From positions 14,606,552 through 14,670,551 of the forward strand of contig NC_089740.1 in NCBI RefSeq assembly GCF_035083965.1: a stretch of 64,000 nt of DNA, given 5' to 3'. Every line of letters starts with the position of its first letter. Position 1 is the first letter of the stretch. Shown here one piece after another: positions 10,648 to 21,800 of this stretch. The notes under the pieces are model-generated. The model did no database searches. It worked only from the letters and a program-made list of their open reading frames with translations, and was not told where the DNA came from. A program made the position numbers and the translations under genes. Source of the DNA: Branchiostoma lanceolatum (taxonomy: Eukaryota; Chordata; Leptocardii; Amphioxiformes; Branchiostomatidae).

Positions 10648-10779
10648 AACACGTTGTATTCCGCATCACCCTCGGTCCCAGCCCTCCCGCGGGTCGGATC
10701 GCCCTCCGGCCTACGGCCGTCGGGCGATCCGACCCGCGGTCGGGCTGGTACCTCGGGTGATACGGAATACCCCGTGTTG
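10648..10779. repeat. GC-rich foldback, arms about 57 bp
   Basis: The arm starting CAACACGTTGTATTCCGCAT (10648) is the near-perfect inverse of the arm ending ATACGGAATACCCCGTGTTG (10779). The central GGGTCGGATCGCCC pairs with GGGCGATCCGACCC around a small loop containing CGGCCTACGGCCG. It is much more GC-rich than its flanks and is probably a MITE. Confidence 0.75.
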
Positions 10780-11162
10780 TATTCTATATGTACTATATGA
10801 TATCCAAAGACTACCTTTTGTAGGTTAGGGGGTTATGTTTCTGTAAACATCACAACGATTTTGCCTCGCTAACACGTACTTTTTAACTTTGGATTATGAC
10901 ATCATAACCACCCGTGCGAAGTTGCTGTTGATTTCAGTACGACATGCTGCCTCGGCACGATGATGACTCATGATATCTTTAAACGAGCCTTTGAAGAAGG
11001 AAATAGACCAGCAATCATCTTGTCAATTCTCACAAAACTGTTGCACCTGCAAAGGCTTATAATCGGCCATTCGGCGATCCCCTTGGGATCAATTGTTAAA
11101 GATAATTGATCCATTGATCACTAATGACAGTAAGTGTACACAATTAGGGTATGTCTTAAGAG

Positions 11163-11264
11163 TATATAAGTCCGTTCACCACCGCGTCTTCCATTCCACT
11201 ACTTCATCTTCTCAAGACGCGAGTCCCACCGGCACCGTGATCTACCAGACCGAAGATATAAAAG
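11163..11264 (+). promoter_or_regulatory. TATA box and noncoding first exon of the AMP-like gene
   Basis: TATATAA at 11163-11169 is followed about 25-30 bp later by a probable start near 11193, and a segment ending AAAAG/GTATTC at 11264. The next acceptors, TTTTCCAG/GCGAAG at 11948 and 12090, lie just before duplicated leader ATGs. The segment has no reading frame continuing into the leader, so it would be 5' UTR. Confidence 0.5.
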
Positions 11265-11689
11265 GTATTCTCACTTCATCTTTTTGCTAAAAATTGCCGC
11301 CAGATCGCAAGAACCAGGGTTCGATTCCCGGCTTAACTCTGTGTCTTTGGGAAAAGGAATCTAACTTCAGCTGGGAAGACGATGGATAGGAAAGGGATGG
11401 GCTCCGCCTTCCAATACCGTGCTCTAGACACAGTTCCTACGGACTTAAGAAGGCTATGGGACTACCACATTTACCTTTACATTTTTTTCCATGGCGGTCG
11501 TCATTGTGAACTATGTGCCCCCAAAACCTCACTCCCACTTTCCTTCTAACTCGAGCTGTAAAATGATCAAAGAGATTTTTACATCTGAAGAAATCGGAAG
11601 AAATACCAGATAAGTCCTAACTAAGTAGTCCACTCTTCAAAGAAGAATGGCCAGATTGGTTCTATAACAGAGTCATTTCTATATGTAGG
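11265..11689. other. intron 1 of the AMP-like gene, with a SINE-like fragment
   Basis: At about 11308-11335, AACCAGGGTTCGATTCCCGG is a perfect B-box-type motif followed by TGTCTTTGGGAAAAGGAA, seen in inverted form in the SINEs at 19.4 and 32.9 kb. No A box or cloverleaf precedes it, so I call it a SINE fragment and not a tRNA gene. Confidence 0.4.
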
Positions 11690-11905
11690 ATGTCCCTGTA
11701 GCTCAATTGGTAGCGGCTTCGCAGTTGAGCCTCCTGTTTCCAATTAGTTGGATCTGGGAGACCCCGGATCGAATCCAGGAAGGGTATCTTTGTCGGGGCT
11801 GCACTGTCTTTCGGAAGAGACGTAAAATGGGGGTCCCGTGTTCGAGGAGCTGCCTCGAGAGTGTTACAACAGCCTCATTACTCAGAAATGGGTACCTACA
11901 TTGTA
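11690..11905 (+). mobile_element. tRNA-derived SINE with a conserved-type central domain
   Basis: TAGCTCAATTGGTAGCGGC (A-box region) and GGATCGAATCC (B-box region), about 60 bp apart, form a tRNA-like head. The body contains CTTTCGGAAGAGACGTAAAA, then GGGGTCCCGTG. This resembles the CTTTCGGATGAGACGTTAAA core shared by V-SINE/Deu-type SINE superfamilies of vertebrates and other deuterostomes. The superfamily assignment is from memory and tentative. It lies in the first intron of the AMP-like gene, and its tail merges with the duplicated leader block. Confidence 0.65.
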
Positions 11906-11947
11906 CTAGCTGTGATAATACAACCTGGTATCTCCAACGTTTTCCAG

Positions 11948-12056
11948 GCGAAGCTGCACCATGAGGCTGTTCGTTGGTACCCTGCTCGTGACCATGCTCG
12001 TCGTGACCATTACTCAGAAATGTGTACCTACTGTCTGTACTAACACAACCTGGTGA
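11948..12056 (+). pseudogene. duplicated signal-peptide leader with early stop
   Basis: An acceptor (TTTTCCAG) at 11947, the 5'-UTR bases GCGAAGCTGCACC and an ATG at 11961 are near-identical to the real leader exon 142 bp downstream. The copy encodes the same first 15 residues (MRLFVGTLLVTMLVV). It then diverges into a 31-residue product ending CVPTVCTNTTW and a TGA at 12054-12056. It is either a dead partial exon or an alternative 5' exon start that would block translation of the main frame. Confidence 0.7.
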
Positions 12057-12102
12057 ATATAACAGAGTCCTCTCTATGGCGTTTTCCAGGCGAAGCTGCA
12101 CC

Positions 12103-13969
12103 ATGAGGCTGTTCGTTGGCACCCTGCTCGTGACCATGCTCGTCGTGGCCATGCTCATCGACGACTCGGAGGGATGGAGACGCCGCCGCCGCAGGCGTAG
12201 GGGCAAGAGGGGCGAGGAGGCCGATGGTAGATTGTTTATTGTTGTTTATTGTTTATTGCTTATTCGCATATACAAATAGGAATGTCTAATGGATGCTATA
12301 GCGCTAAGATAGATGTGCAAAAGGCCAGAAAAGAAAAGAAAAAGGCGGACCCAGTCATTTCCTTGGAATTTACGTTTTGTACAAACATGTGTGAGCCGTA
12401 GCTTTTTGGCGTCTTAGTCTGATTTGATACACAAAAATCAGCGTTACTTTGAGTCCCTGTACTTTAATTCATTCCTTCACTAGATGTATTTTTATAGTGG
12501 CTGCCTTTACTCACTTTTAAAGGCAAAGAAAGCAACATTAGGGCCCGAAAATGTTGAAAGTCTACCTATTTAGTCATTTCTACAGACTATTAGTGCAAAC
12601 AACACTTTCACAATGTATAGCGACGTTCATGATGCAAAAATACGCTGTCCTTGTGATGTGAGAACTCACTGAAAATCGTCACCCAGGTTTTTGTAGGCTG
12701 GTGAAACTAAGGGGATCATCGTATGGCACGTTTTGGCGCGGTTTTTGAATGCTCAAAGTTTGGAGTTCTTACGCAAATGTGCTAAAAAGTGCTAGTAAAT
12801 GTTAATCTCCAAGCAGATCCAACGGGTGCAAAGACCGTATCCAACTGGCAAAAGAAATTTTTTTTGCAAAGACCGTATCCAACTAGCAGAGGACATTTTC
12901 ATTGCAACCAGTTGGATACGGTCGTTGCAATTGTTGGATCTGCTTGGAGATGAAGTAAATGTCACTACCATAAAGATTTCAGCACTATTATATTTCCATT
13001 TTTTGGGCACTGATATTGCTTTGGTTGCCTTTAACAGGCGAGCTGGTGGAGGTGGTGCAAGAGGCCAGGTCCCTCCTGGAGGAGCTGGATAACCTTGATG
13101 ACCTCGATGACATGGCGGCAGAGCATGCACACAAGGAGGCGAGGGGCTACGAGGAAGACGGTAAGAAACCTGACAAAATAGTGAATAGCAAGCCCGAAAA
13201 TAATTTCATCAGGTTGATAGAACATAGAATATTTGGTGTTTCTTTTATGACATTCAGGTAATCTCACCTGTTGACGTTTCGGTGTCTGTCAGACACCTTC
13301 TTCAGAGCTTTTGACTGGAGTACTGCTTCTCACCGCTATAAGTAGCCGATGTAGGTGGCGCTTTTGCGGCGAGAACGTAATCCCAAATGTGGCTGAGCTT
13401 GTCAGGAAGTCATCACCAGTGATGAACCGAGACGAGGGGGGATACAAGCTCAGCCACATTTGGGATTACGTTCTCGCCACAAAAGCGCCACCTACATCGG
13501 CTACTTATAGCGGTGAGAAGCAGTACTCCAGTCAGAAGCTCTGAAGAAGGTGTCTGAGAGACACCGAAACGTCAGCAGGTGAGATTACCTGGTTGTGATA
13601 AAAGAAACTCCAAATATCCTACTGAATAGCAAGGTTCTTTTATTCACAACCAAGTATTATACAAGAGCCGACATTTCGATGACTGTCTGTCATCTTCATC
13701 AGGGCAATACAGTTTTGCCCTGATGAAAATGAGTCATCAAATCATCGGCTCTTGTAAAATACTTGGTTGTGAATAAAAGGACATTGCTATTCAGTCATTG
13801 GCCAACCTGAGGAAATCATTCACGGGAGAAACTTGACAAGTTCTGTTTCGTCAATGATGAACGCAGTTGTGGACCATAAATATACGTAAAAATACTAGTA
13901 GTCTCCTTCGCAGACTTCTTGGGACGCCGGATTTTATTGGGGGGGGGGGGGAGCGATGATTCACGATGA
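12103..13969 (+). CDS. secreted cationic peptide precursor, antimicrobial-peptide-like
   Basis: The first coding exon 12103-12226 gives a signal peptide (MRLFVGTLLVTMLVVAML, cleavage likely after DDSEG) followed by Trp, eight Arg and Gly-Lys-Arg. Exon 13038-13160 (phase 1-1, 41 codons) gives an acidic, Leu/Glu/Asp-rich helix (GELVEVVQEARSLLEELDNL, then DDLDDMAAEH). A possible last exon, 13914-13969, has a good acceptor, the right phase and a stop, but runs through 13 consecutive G; AATAAA follows at 14535. The order signal, cationic core, anionic propiece is that of piscidin/pleurocidin-type antimicrobial precursors. Gly-Lys-Arg is a classic convertase plus amidation signal. Function is inferred from layout only; no homologue is recognised. 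Confidence 0.6.
13230..13613. mobile_element. large foldback element, arms about 170 bp
   Basis: The left arm (about 13230-13400) is the near-perfect inverse of the right arm (about 13447-13613), around a loop of about 45 bp. Each arm contains GAAGAAGGTGTCTG and GAGACACCGAAACGTC-like sequence, which resembles the 3' tail at 59600-59640 and tails of some Penelope-like or non-LTR elements (tentative). It sits in an intron of the AMP-like gene. Confidence 0.8.
13627..13795. mobile_element. second foldback element, adjacent
   Basis: ATTCACAACCAAGTATTATA, then CAAGAGCCGA, then CATCAGGGCA on the left is mirrored by TGCCCTGATG, TCGGCTCTTG and ATACTTGGTTGTGAATAAAA on the right, with a few mismatches and almost no loop. 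GAATAGCAA flanks the left side and TTGCTATTC the right, so the palindrome extends to the edge. It may be the same class as the neighbour. Confidence 0.75.
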
Positions 13970-14534
13970 GACGAAGGCGTATTACGATAATACTGATGCC
14001 ACACGAGAATGAACGCCCCTTGTCATAACATACATTACAATGAGGAATTATCAAATATTTACTAGCGTTTTGATACATTAATTTTGGCCCCTTTTTTTAC
14101 AAACGACCGGAAGTAGAGCTGACTACCGGAAACCAACCGGCCCGGACTTCCAACGTTCGTCTTTTTCAAGGCACCAACAACCCAGATCGACCAAGTGACA
14201 TTTACTAACATTATAACTCATATGTTCATATTCGATAGCTGTGTAGTTTTGTGTCCTTACCAACCTCTACTGTTACGTGATTTTATATCAAGATGAATTT
14301 TCGACGTTTAAATGATACCTATATTGTCATGCTTATTTTGTGTTTAAGACGAAGCGTGTTCATGACTTGCCCTTTAACCATTAAGATAAAATAATTTTAT
14401 ACTTCAGGGTAAACAAACAACAATGCGACACTCTAGATATTAACGAAAACGGACAAAAGTGCAATGTGACGTCGATGTCCATTAATTAGGGTGACATAGT
14501 TGTAGTACTCTGTGAGCTTTGCGATCATTGGTTG

Positions 14535-14540
14535 AATAAA
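14535..14540 (+). terminator. polyadenylation signal, AMP-like gene
   Basis: AATAAA lies about 570 bp after the proposed stop at 13967-13969, in otherwise gene-free sequence. It is consistent with the gene's 3' end but not proof of it. Confidence 0.4.
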
Positions 14541-15835
14541 ACTTACGGGTGCTACCTTGTGTTTGAAATCATCTTTTCTTTAAGTGTGCAACAGATAGCC
14601 TTAGTCTAGGAAAAAGGATTAAGAAAGAAACAAAGAGAGAGGGAAAGAGAGAAAGAAACAAAGAAAAGAAAGAGGGATGTAGAGTTAGAGCTGGCTAGCC
14701 TAAGATGTGCGACTTCCAAAATTAGTACTACATAGGTTGAGCATTAGACTAGTTACATGAGTAGGTCGCAAAATGAAAGTGCCAAAATTCCAGTGAGGCA
14801 GAATGAAAAAAAAGAACACTGATTCAATAGAATACAACTCAAAACGCTGAAGACAAACGATTATGGCTGTCTTTTTATAACATAGAATACTTTAATTGAC
14901 AAAACAGATACGGAATGACATAGATACATGCTGAAGTGGTTATCTAATGCTCTTCAGCTGTATATATTGAATTACATGTACATCTTTTGTCAACACTCAT
15001 GCATGCATTAACTCACACTCACTCATTCATATATCACTCACTCACTCACTCACTCACTCACTCACTCACTCACTCACTCACTCACTCACTCACTCACTCA
15101 CTCACTCACTCACTCACTCACTCACTCACTCACTGTTCTAAGGTCCCCTGTTGCACATAATTTCTAGCTATGGGTGCACCTGCATATTTTTGTAGGCTAT
15201 TGGGTAAAGCTACTGTTGTACATTAGTATACAGAATATTTTTGAAAACATGTATCAGAATAAAAAGGTAACCTTTGGTTGTGTATGACTTTGTACTTATT
15301 AATTTGATGTATTAATTCTATAGCTATATGTAGTACGTTGCGTTGTTGCGAAATGCCCCATTGTTATGCGGTATCGACTCCATTCACAAGTTTTTACAGA
15401 CAATGCCGATTGTAAAAGTGACACTCCTCGCCACAAAAATATGCGAATTTTCATGAATTTTGGCAAAATAATTCAGGAAAAAGCAGTATAATGGAGATGA
15501 GCTTAGCCTAACTCTGCTATTAAACGAACATCATATATAGCATTCTTACTCGTTAATAAATTATGACAAACTTTGACATCTGTGCCTGTGTCTTGACTTG
15601 TCAACCTCTATTTGTAAGAAGACCACATGTGTAAGACGACCGGATTCTATCGGTCCCCTGGGAGGTCTTCTTAGACAAGTTTGACTGTACTTCAAAGAGG
15701 CAATAGCATTAAACTTTGGATTGTGTTTTGCTGACATTCAAAAATTATTCCATTTTATGTTGTGCACCCGGAACTCTTTCTGTGGGCGTACATGTATTCT
15801 GAAAAATCAATTTCGAGCCCTGATCTACAAGGGGC
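14541..15835. other. intergenic stretch with simple repeats
   Basis: It holds a purine-rich AAAGAGAGAGGGAAAG tract at about 14620-14675 and a (CACT)n array at 15033-15134. TTTGACTGTACTTCAA near 15690 is a fragment of a short dispersed repeat also seen at 31.2-31.45 kb. No coding exon is seen. It probably includes the 3' UTR of the LRR gene, whose poly(A) signal I could not place. Confidence 0.5.
15033..15134. repeat. (CACT)n microsatellite
   Basis: About 25 uninterrupted copies of CACT. A second array of the same motif is at 33361-33415. Confidence 0.95.
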
Positions 15836-18800
15836 CTACATGAAGAAGTGCATGCTTCCCGTCCACTTCGGTTGGATGTGCTCACCGTAGTAGTCTCGGA
15901 TTCGCAGCGTACCGTGGCACACCGCAACGATCTCCGCCAGGTAATCGTCATTGACCATGTCGGAATACTCAAGGTCAAGGTCGCGCAGACACGGAGCGTA
16001 GCTGGCGGAGCGATGGGGGACGTACAAGTCCTCAAACTCCTGGGGGAGACCAGTTAAAAGTCAGAGGTTAATAATCTTATTGAAAATTCATGCCCATAGG
16101 CTAACTGCAGGTTTACATCAACTTTTAACAATGATAAGTTTCTTGTTATTCTTGTTGATCCCGAAGAAGGCGACGGTGGTTGTTGAAAATTTGATCCGTG
16201 AATACCTTAGTGTTGGAAGAAAGTTAAGCACTGAATTATAAGTTTGCTCTCAATTGTTAGCTTTGTGCCACAGCAATTTTTTCAAATGTATCTAAAAGTA
16301 AAAATTGATCGGTAGGAAAACTTAAATCTGAATGCATTTACTCCCTATGACTGGGTGACCAATTGATCAAACTTTTCGAAAAGAGCTAGGGAAATTTTTT
16401 CCCCGTACAATAAATCTGTAAATACTACTACAGTACATAGCGTTTGTCTTCTCTGTGATGACCAGTGGAAGATTACAGCTCAGAGTCTTCAGTTAGCTAA
16501 ACTTGTTCAAAAACACTTTCAATTATGACTTTTTCTGACCTCGTCGCTGGACCACTGATCCTCTCCCTCCTCCTCAAACACTCGCCGCTCCTTTTCCTTC
16601 AGCTTCAGCAGGGACTGGCACCGACGCCACCTAGCAAGATCTGCAGGAAGTGCAACAGTTACAGATTCAGCCAACATGTCTTCGTAACACCGTTTGGCCC
16701 AGAACCAAGAGATCCTGGGTTTGATTTAGCCTCCACCAGGCCCTGCCGATCGCTGGGAAAATAGTAGAGATTAGCCAAATAGAGTGAATTGTATGAGGGG
16801 AGTCGACTACGCAGACAGGGTCCGATAGGCAATTGATACCCTCCATGGCCAAACAAATTAAACAAACAAACATGGCCAAACAGGAACAGGAGAGGCAAGT
16901 CTTTAAACAATACAGCCATTCAGGTGTATTGTACACAATTTAAATGTATGTGTATAACATAACTTAGAGCCTGCATCTCGAATGCTCAGTCCTATAAATG
17001 TCTTTAATTTCACAGCAAGGAAAAACATCTACTGTTTGGGTTTGTACTAATTGTTTTTAGATATCAAAAACTGACAGCAGCCAACTGCAAATAAGTGCAC
17101 ATTACCTGATATGATGGGTAGGAAGGGTTTGGATGTGATCCTCTTCAGACCAGCAAGTCGAGCATCCCGTAACCGGGGGCAACAGACGAGGACTCGGGAG
17201 ATGGACGAGTCAGTGAGGTCTATGGAGACAAACATAATCTATCAAAAACTGACATAGAGTCTATGTTTTGTTTTTTGTTTTATTCGCACATGTAAAAAAA
17301 AACAATAGTGAAATAATTGAAAGTATCTAAAAGAACGTACAGGAGGAGAAAAGAAGCCAGCAAGGCTTTTAAAAACTCTCCTCCTTTTAACTTATCAAAT
17401 GTTGATTATACAGTTATACAAATGTACAGTACAATAATATCATTCTCAAAATGTAGTCCTCTATATCAGACCAGTAACTATAGCAGTGCATCATGGTGTC
17501 TTTTGGATATCCCACAATAACTTGGAAACAAAGACATTAGATGCCATTCTTTTATAGAGGACACCCAAAGGATACCATGTGTCCCTGGTGATAACATACA
17601 CATGTACATGTGTTCCCCTGCACACACAGATACTGTGTCTGTTGTTTTTTTCCTCATACCAGACACTCATGAAAATCAATTGACCAAGGTTTGAAAAGAG
17701 TAGGGGTCCTTTCCGGTGTGAATTGATCAAATAAATCTGTCCGGATATGCATCAGTACAAACCTAGTGTGTTACGTATTCACTGGGTATGCAATACAAAC
17801 AGACAAACAAGCAGACAAACAAACACTGACCCAGGTTCCAGCTAACGTCAAGCTCCTCCAGGAGTCCCAGGTTCTCTGCCATGCTGACCAGCACACTGTC
17901 CGTCATGCCCTCCACACCTGAAATATGTTATAAAGGTAGCAGGGTCTGTCGTTAGGGTTGTTGATTTAGAATCTAAAGGTTCTGTATTCAAATCCCGAGC
18001 AGATCTTAGTGTTGTAAGCACGCCCTCTGTCATACCCTCAACGCCTGAAAGTGACATGAACCAAAGTTGAGAGTTCTGTATTCTTCTTAAGAGAGCCCTT
18101 CATGCTGTCTGCTCTGTTAAAGCTTCCTGTCACAACTTCGAGATTCTATGTTTATGGCTTTAAAGTTCAAACCATCTACACCAAGCTAACATCTCACTGT
18201 GCAGTCAATTCATTGTTCTCATGTCATTCCTACAGTGATTGTAAATTAGCAGACCCTATATACCCAGTATATCTACTAGATATCTCTACCCTAATGTATG
18301 CTGGATCAAACATTTGTATCCTAGAACAAAAAGAAATTTATGTACAAATTATGATGATAGAAAACTGACCAGACATCATGAGAGACCGGAGCTGTCTGCA
18401 GTTTTCCCCCAGCCTGACCAGGGTGTGCGCAGTAGACAGGCACTGCCGCAGGGACAGCTGTTGCAGGTTCCTACAGGCACCGACTACACAGGACAGCCCC
18501 GAGTCTGTGATCTCTTCGCACCAGGACAGGTCCAGACACGTCAGCTGGGGTAGACAAGGTAACAAACAACAACAAAATTACAAAAATGCCAGGTTTTACT
18601 CACTGAATGTATAATGCATCTGATAGATTATATTGAACTCTACTACTATTATAAAACTAAAATCATTACTTACACAACAATGGCCTCAAAAACTTCATAG
18701 GAGTGCAAAACTTCTGCAATACTTTTGCTAATTATTGTCTTGCTATGAATGAATGAATGAGAGTGTATGGATGGATGGATGGATGGATGGATGGATGGAT

Positions 18801-21800
18801 GGATGGACGGATGGATGGATGGACGAACGACACGACCCAACTCACCCCCTCTCCCAGGACCTTAGCGACCTTCTCCAGTGACAGGTCCATGATGTTGCAC
18901 TCTGCTAGACTGAGGGTCTGGAGCTGAGGGTTGTTCACTACCAGCGGGATCAAACCCGCATCTCCGATAAAACTCATTCCTGTGGGTTGACAACAAATTG
19001 ATCAATTAATTGATAAGTTAATAAACTTTCCATAATAACACACTAGATATCAAAGCTACATTCCCTATAAAAGTCATTATCAACAAGTTAATTGGTTAAT
19101 TGATAAGCTAAATAAACTTCCCAATAGGGATCCTGTGTGTTAACAACAAGTTAATCAGTCAATCAATCTTAGGTTGATTAACTATCCATAACAGACTAGA
19201 GAGATCAAACTTGCATCTCCCATAAAATGATCAGTTCTCCATTTAGCAGATCTCAATGGGGCAAAATTATATCCAGCCAGCCAGAATCTATGGGGCTGGC
19301 TGGATACAATTTTGCCCCCAAATAGAGCTCTCCTTCCATCACTTTTTACCTCCCCAACCAGAGTCATGTACCCATTTTACACTTGGGTAGAGTAAGGAAA
19401 GTCTTGTTCTAAAGTGCCTTTCCCAAGGGCACAACGTCCTGAGCCAGGAATCAACCTTTTGATCTCGTGTCGGCTTGCCTTAGCCTGGAATCCAAACCTA
19501 TTATAGCTCCCGAGAGAGACCCGGGAACTATAATAGGTTTGGATTCCAGGCTAGGCTTGCCTAACCACCCGGACGTTCGGCGCCACCAAAGCGGACTGAC
19601 CTTTGACATCTAGATACTCCAGTTTGTTGCAGCTGCACCCGAGAGCAGCCAGGCTAAAGGGGGAGGTCCTGTCACAGTCAATCTGGGGGGGGGGGGAGAG
19701 AAGGGGGAGAGAAACACATTTTACATTAGGGCTTGAAACTTATTCATCTAAATGTATTTCTATTACATCATGTAAAAGCATCATGTAAATGCTGTTAGCA
19801 TTCGATGCACCTAGATATTTGTATAAGGGATTAACTTTAATAAGTAACGTAAGTGTACTATATATATCAATAACGTTAACTGTGCACAATTGTCTAGTAT
19901 ATACAGCATCTTCTTGAAATTTAAGTTACGTATCAGAAAAAAACAACTTTACTTTATTGTGTTTAAAATTTTTCTTACAAATGGAGTAAGAAACATAACA
20001 ACATGCAGATGTTACCAAATGGTACGGCCAGGGCATAGCCAATGCTGTGATCATATTCTATTGTGAAACAGAGTTATATCCAGCACTCACCATGGACAGG
20101 TATCTCAGTTCCTTTGCATGTTGACCAATGAACTCGACTGTCTCATCACTGATCTCTTTCCATGTGAGGGATAACTTACGGAGGTTCCTATTGGCCGAGA
20201 CAAAGGCCTTGACACAGGCATTCCCGATGTCCGCAGTGTTCGACATGGTCATGTTCATTCCACTGATGTCCAGCGAGGTCACGTTGGGTCGGTACGACTG
20301 CAGACGGAATGTTCTCTCCTCTCCACTTGGTTTCATCTTAAGTTTCTGAGGTCTTTCGGAAGGTCTTGCCCCTTGTTCGCCCCAGGCGTATTTGCTTTGA
20401 CGCGTTGGTATCCCATCATTCCTTGGTGCCATCCCATCATCCTCTGGGGTTAATATCCCATCACTTCTTTGCAACATTCTGTCATCCTTTTCTTCTGTAG
20501 CTTTAACATTGTGTTTCCCACAATCCTTTGCTGCTGCTATCCCATAAGCCCCTGCTTCTGTAGCATCATTCTCTGCTTTCTTCAAACCTGAAGCTACAAG
20601 GCTGGAGGCTGATGGGTAACCATCCTGTATCCCACAATCCTTTGCTGCTGCTGCTATTCCACGAGGCATGGCATCATTCTTTGCTTCCTTCAAGGTCAAA
20701 CCTGAAGCTCCAGGGTTGGAGCCAGATGGTGGCATGTTCACACTAGGAGTTAAACAAAAGCTGCCATCTGAAGAATTCAGTTGCCCAGTTTTTGTGACTG
20801 ACAGTGAATTTGATTCTTTCTTCTTCTGTGCATCTAAGCATTCATCCACCGGTCCTCTTTCTGATACTACCAACTCAACATCATCCAATGACAGACTCTC
20901 TGCTCTATTCTCCATCTGAGAAATACTGTTGGAAGACATGCCTCCGGTTATTTTTGCTTCTGATTGGCCAGTAGAATTAAGGGTACTTGGCTCAGATTTG
21001 CTATTCCTGGTTTGAATCTCATTAGGTCTTGACTCTGATTGGTCACATGGATTTGAATTCTCTTCATCAATTGGTGTATGATGGAATGTCTTATTGTCAT
21101 TCTCTGATTGTCGTTCTGCAAATGATTGAGTGAAAGGCATTCTGGGTTCTCGGGTCAAAGGTCGGTTGTCTATTGCACCATTTTGAAGGCTTTGTTTGCT
21201 GTTTGTGATGACCTCCTCAACGAAGATGTCAAGGTCATCAAGTTCATTATAAGACTCCTCAAGGCAGAAAATACTCGTAGAATTCTTCTTGGCCGAGTTT
21301 GAAACAACTCCAGAAGAATCAATACAATGTCCTCCAACTGTTGGAAGCTCATTGGCTCTACATATACTACTTCTGGCATTGTCACTGCAAGCAGCATTTT
21401 CAGAATTCTCTTCTTCCCCATTTACTTGCTGTACAACATCCCTTGCTATTCTGTTCGTAACTGGAAAACTTAGATTAGATTTCTTTGGTGAAATTTTCAG
21501 GCCATTTTCACAGTCTGGTCCTTCTTTCAAATACATTGCTGTAGCTCCTTCTATACTACTTTTGCTCTGGCAACTATCAACAGTAGCCATAGAGTCATTG
21601 AATTCCATTTCTGTCCCCTCTTCTAATAAATCTTCTCCTCCTACAGAAACTTCTCTTGGAGCTCTTTCTTCACTACTTTCTCCCTCCATCTCCACGCCAT
21701 CAGGAACTCCTATTGTGATTGGCTGATGGTTGCCATGGTGAAGTTCTCCCGTCAGAATCTTGTGGATGAGTTTCGGCGAGAGCAGCCGGTTGTCCTGCAT

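Noticed and set aside
11308-11335. Possible tRNA gene suggested by GGTTCGATTCC
   Set aside because: There is no A box at the right distance and no cloverleaf; the downstream sequence matches SINE bodies. The same reasoning applies to the tRNA-like heads at 5960, 17940, 22430, 32950 and 47080.
14630-14690. Alternative last exon of the AMP-like gene after the acceptor at about 14593
   Set aside because: The in-phase frame is a Lys/Arg/Glu run produced by a purine-rich simple repeat and lies beyond the AATAAA signal.
21289-21726. 145-codon plus-strand frame
   Set aside because: It is the shadow of LRR exon 6 on the opposite strand; the minus-strand frame has splice and LRR support.
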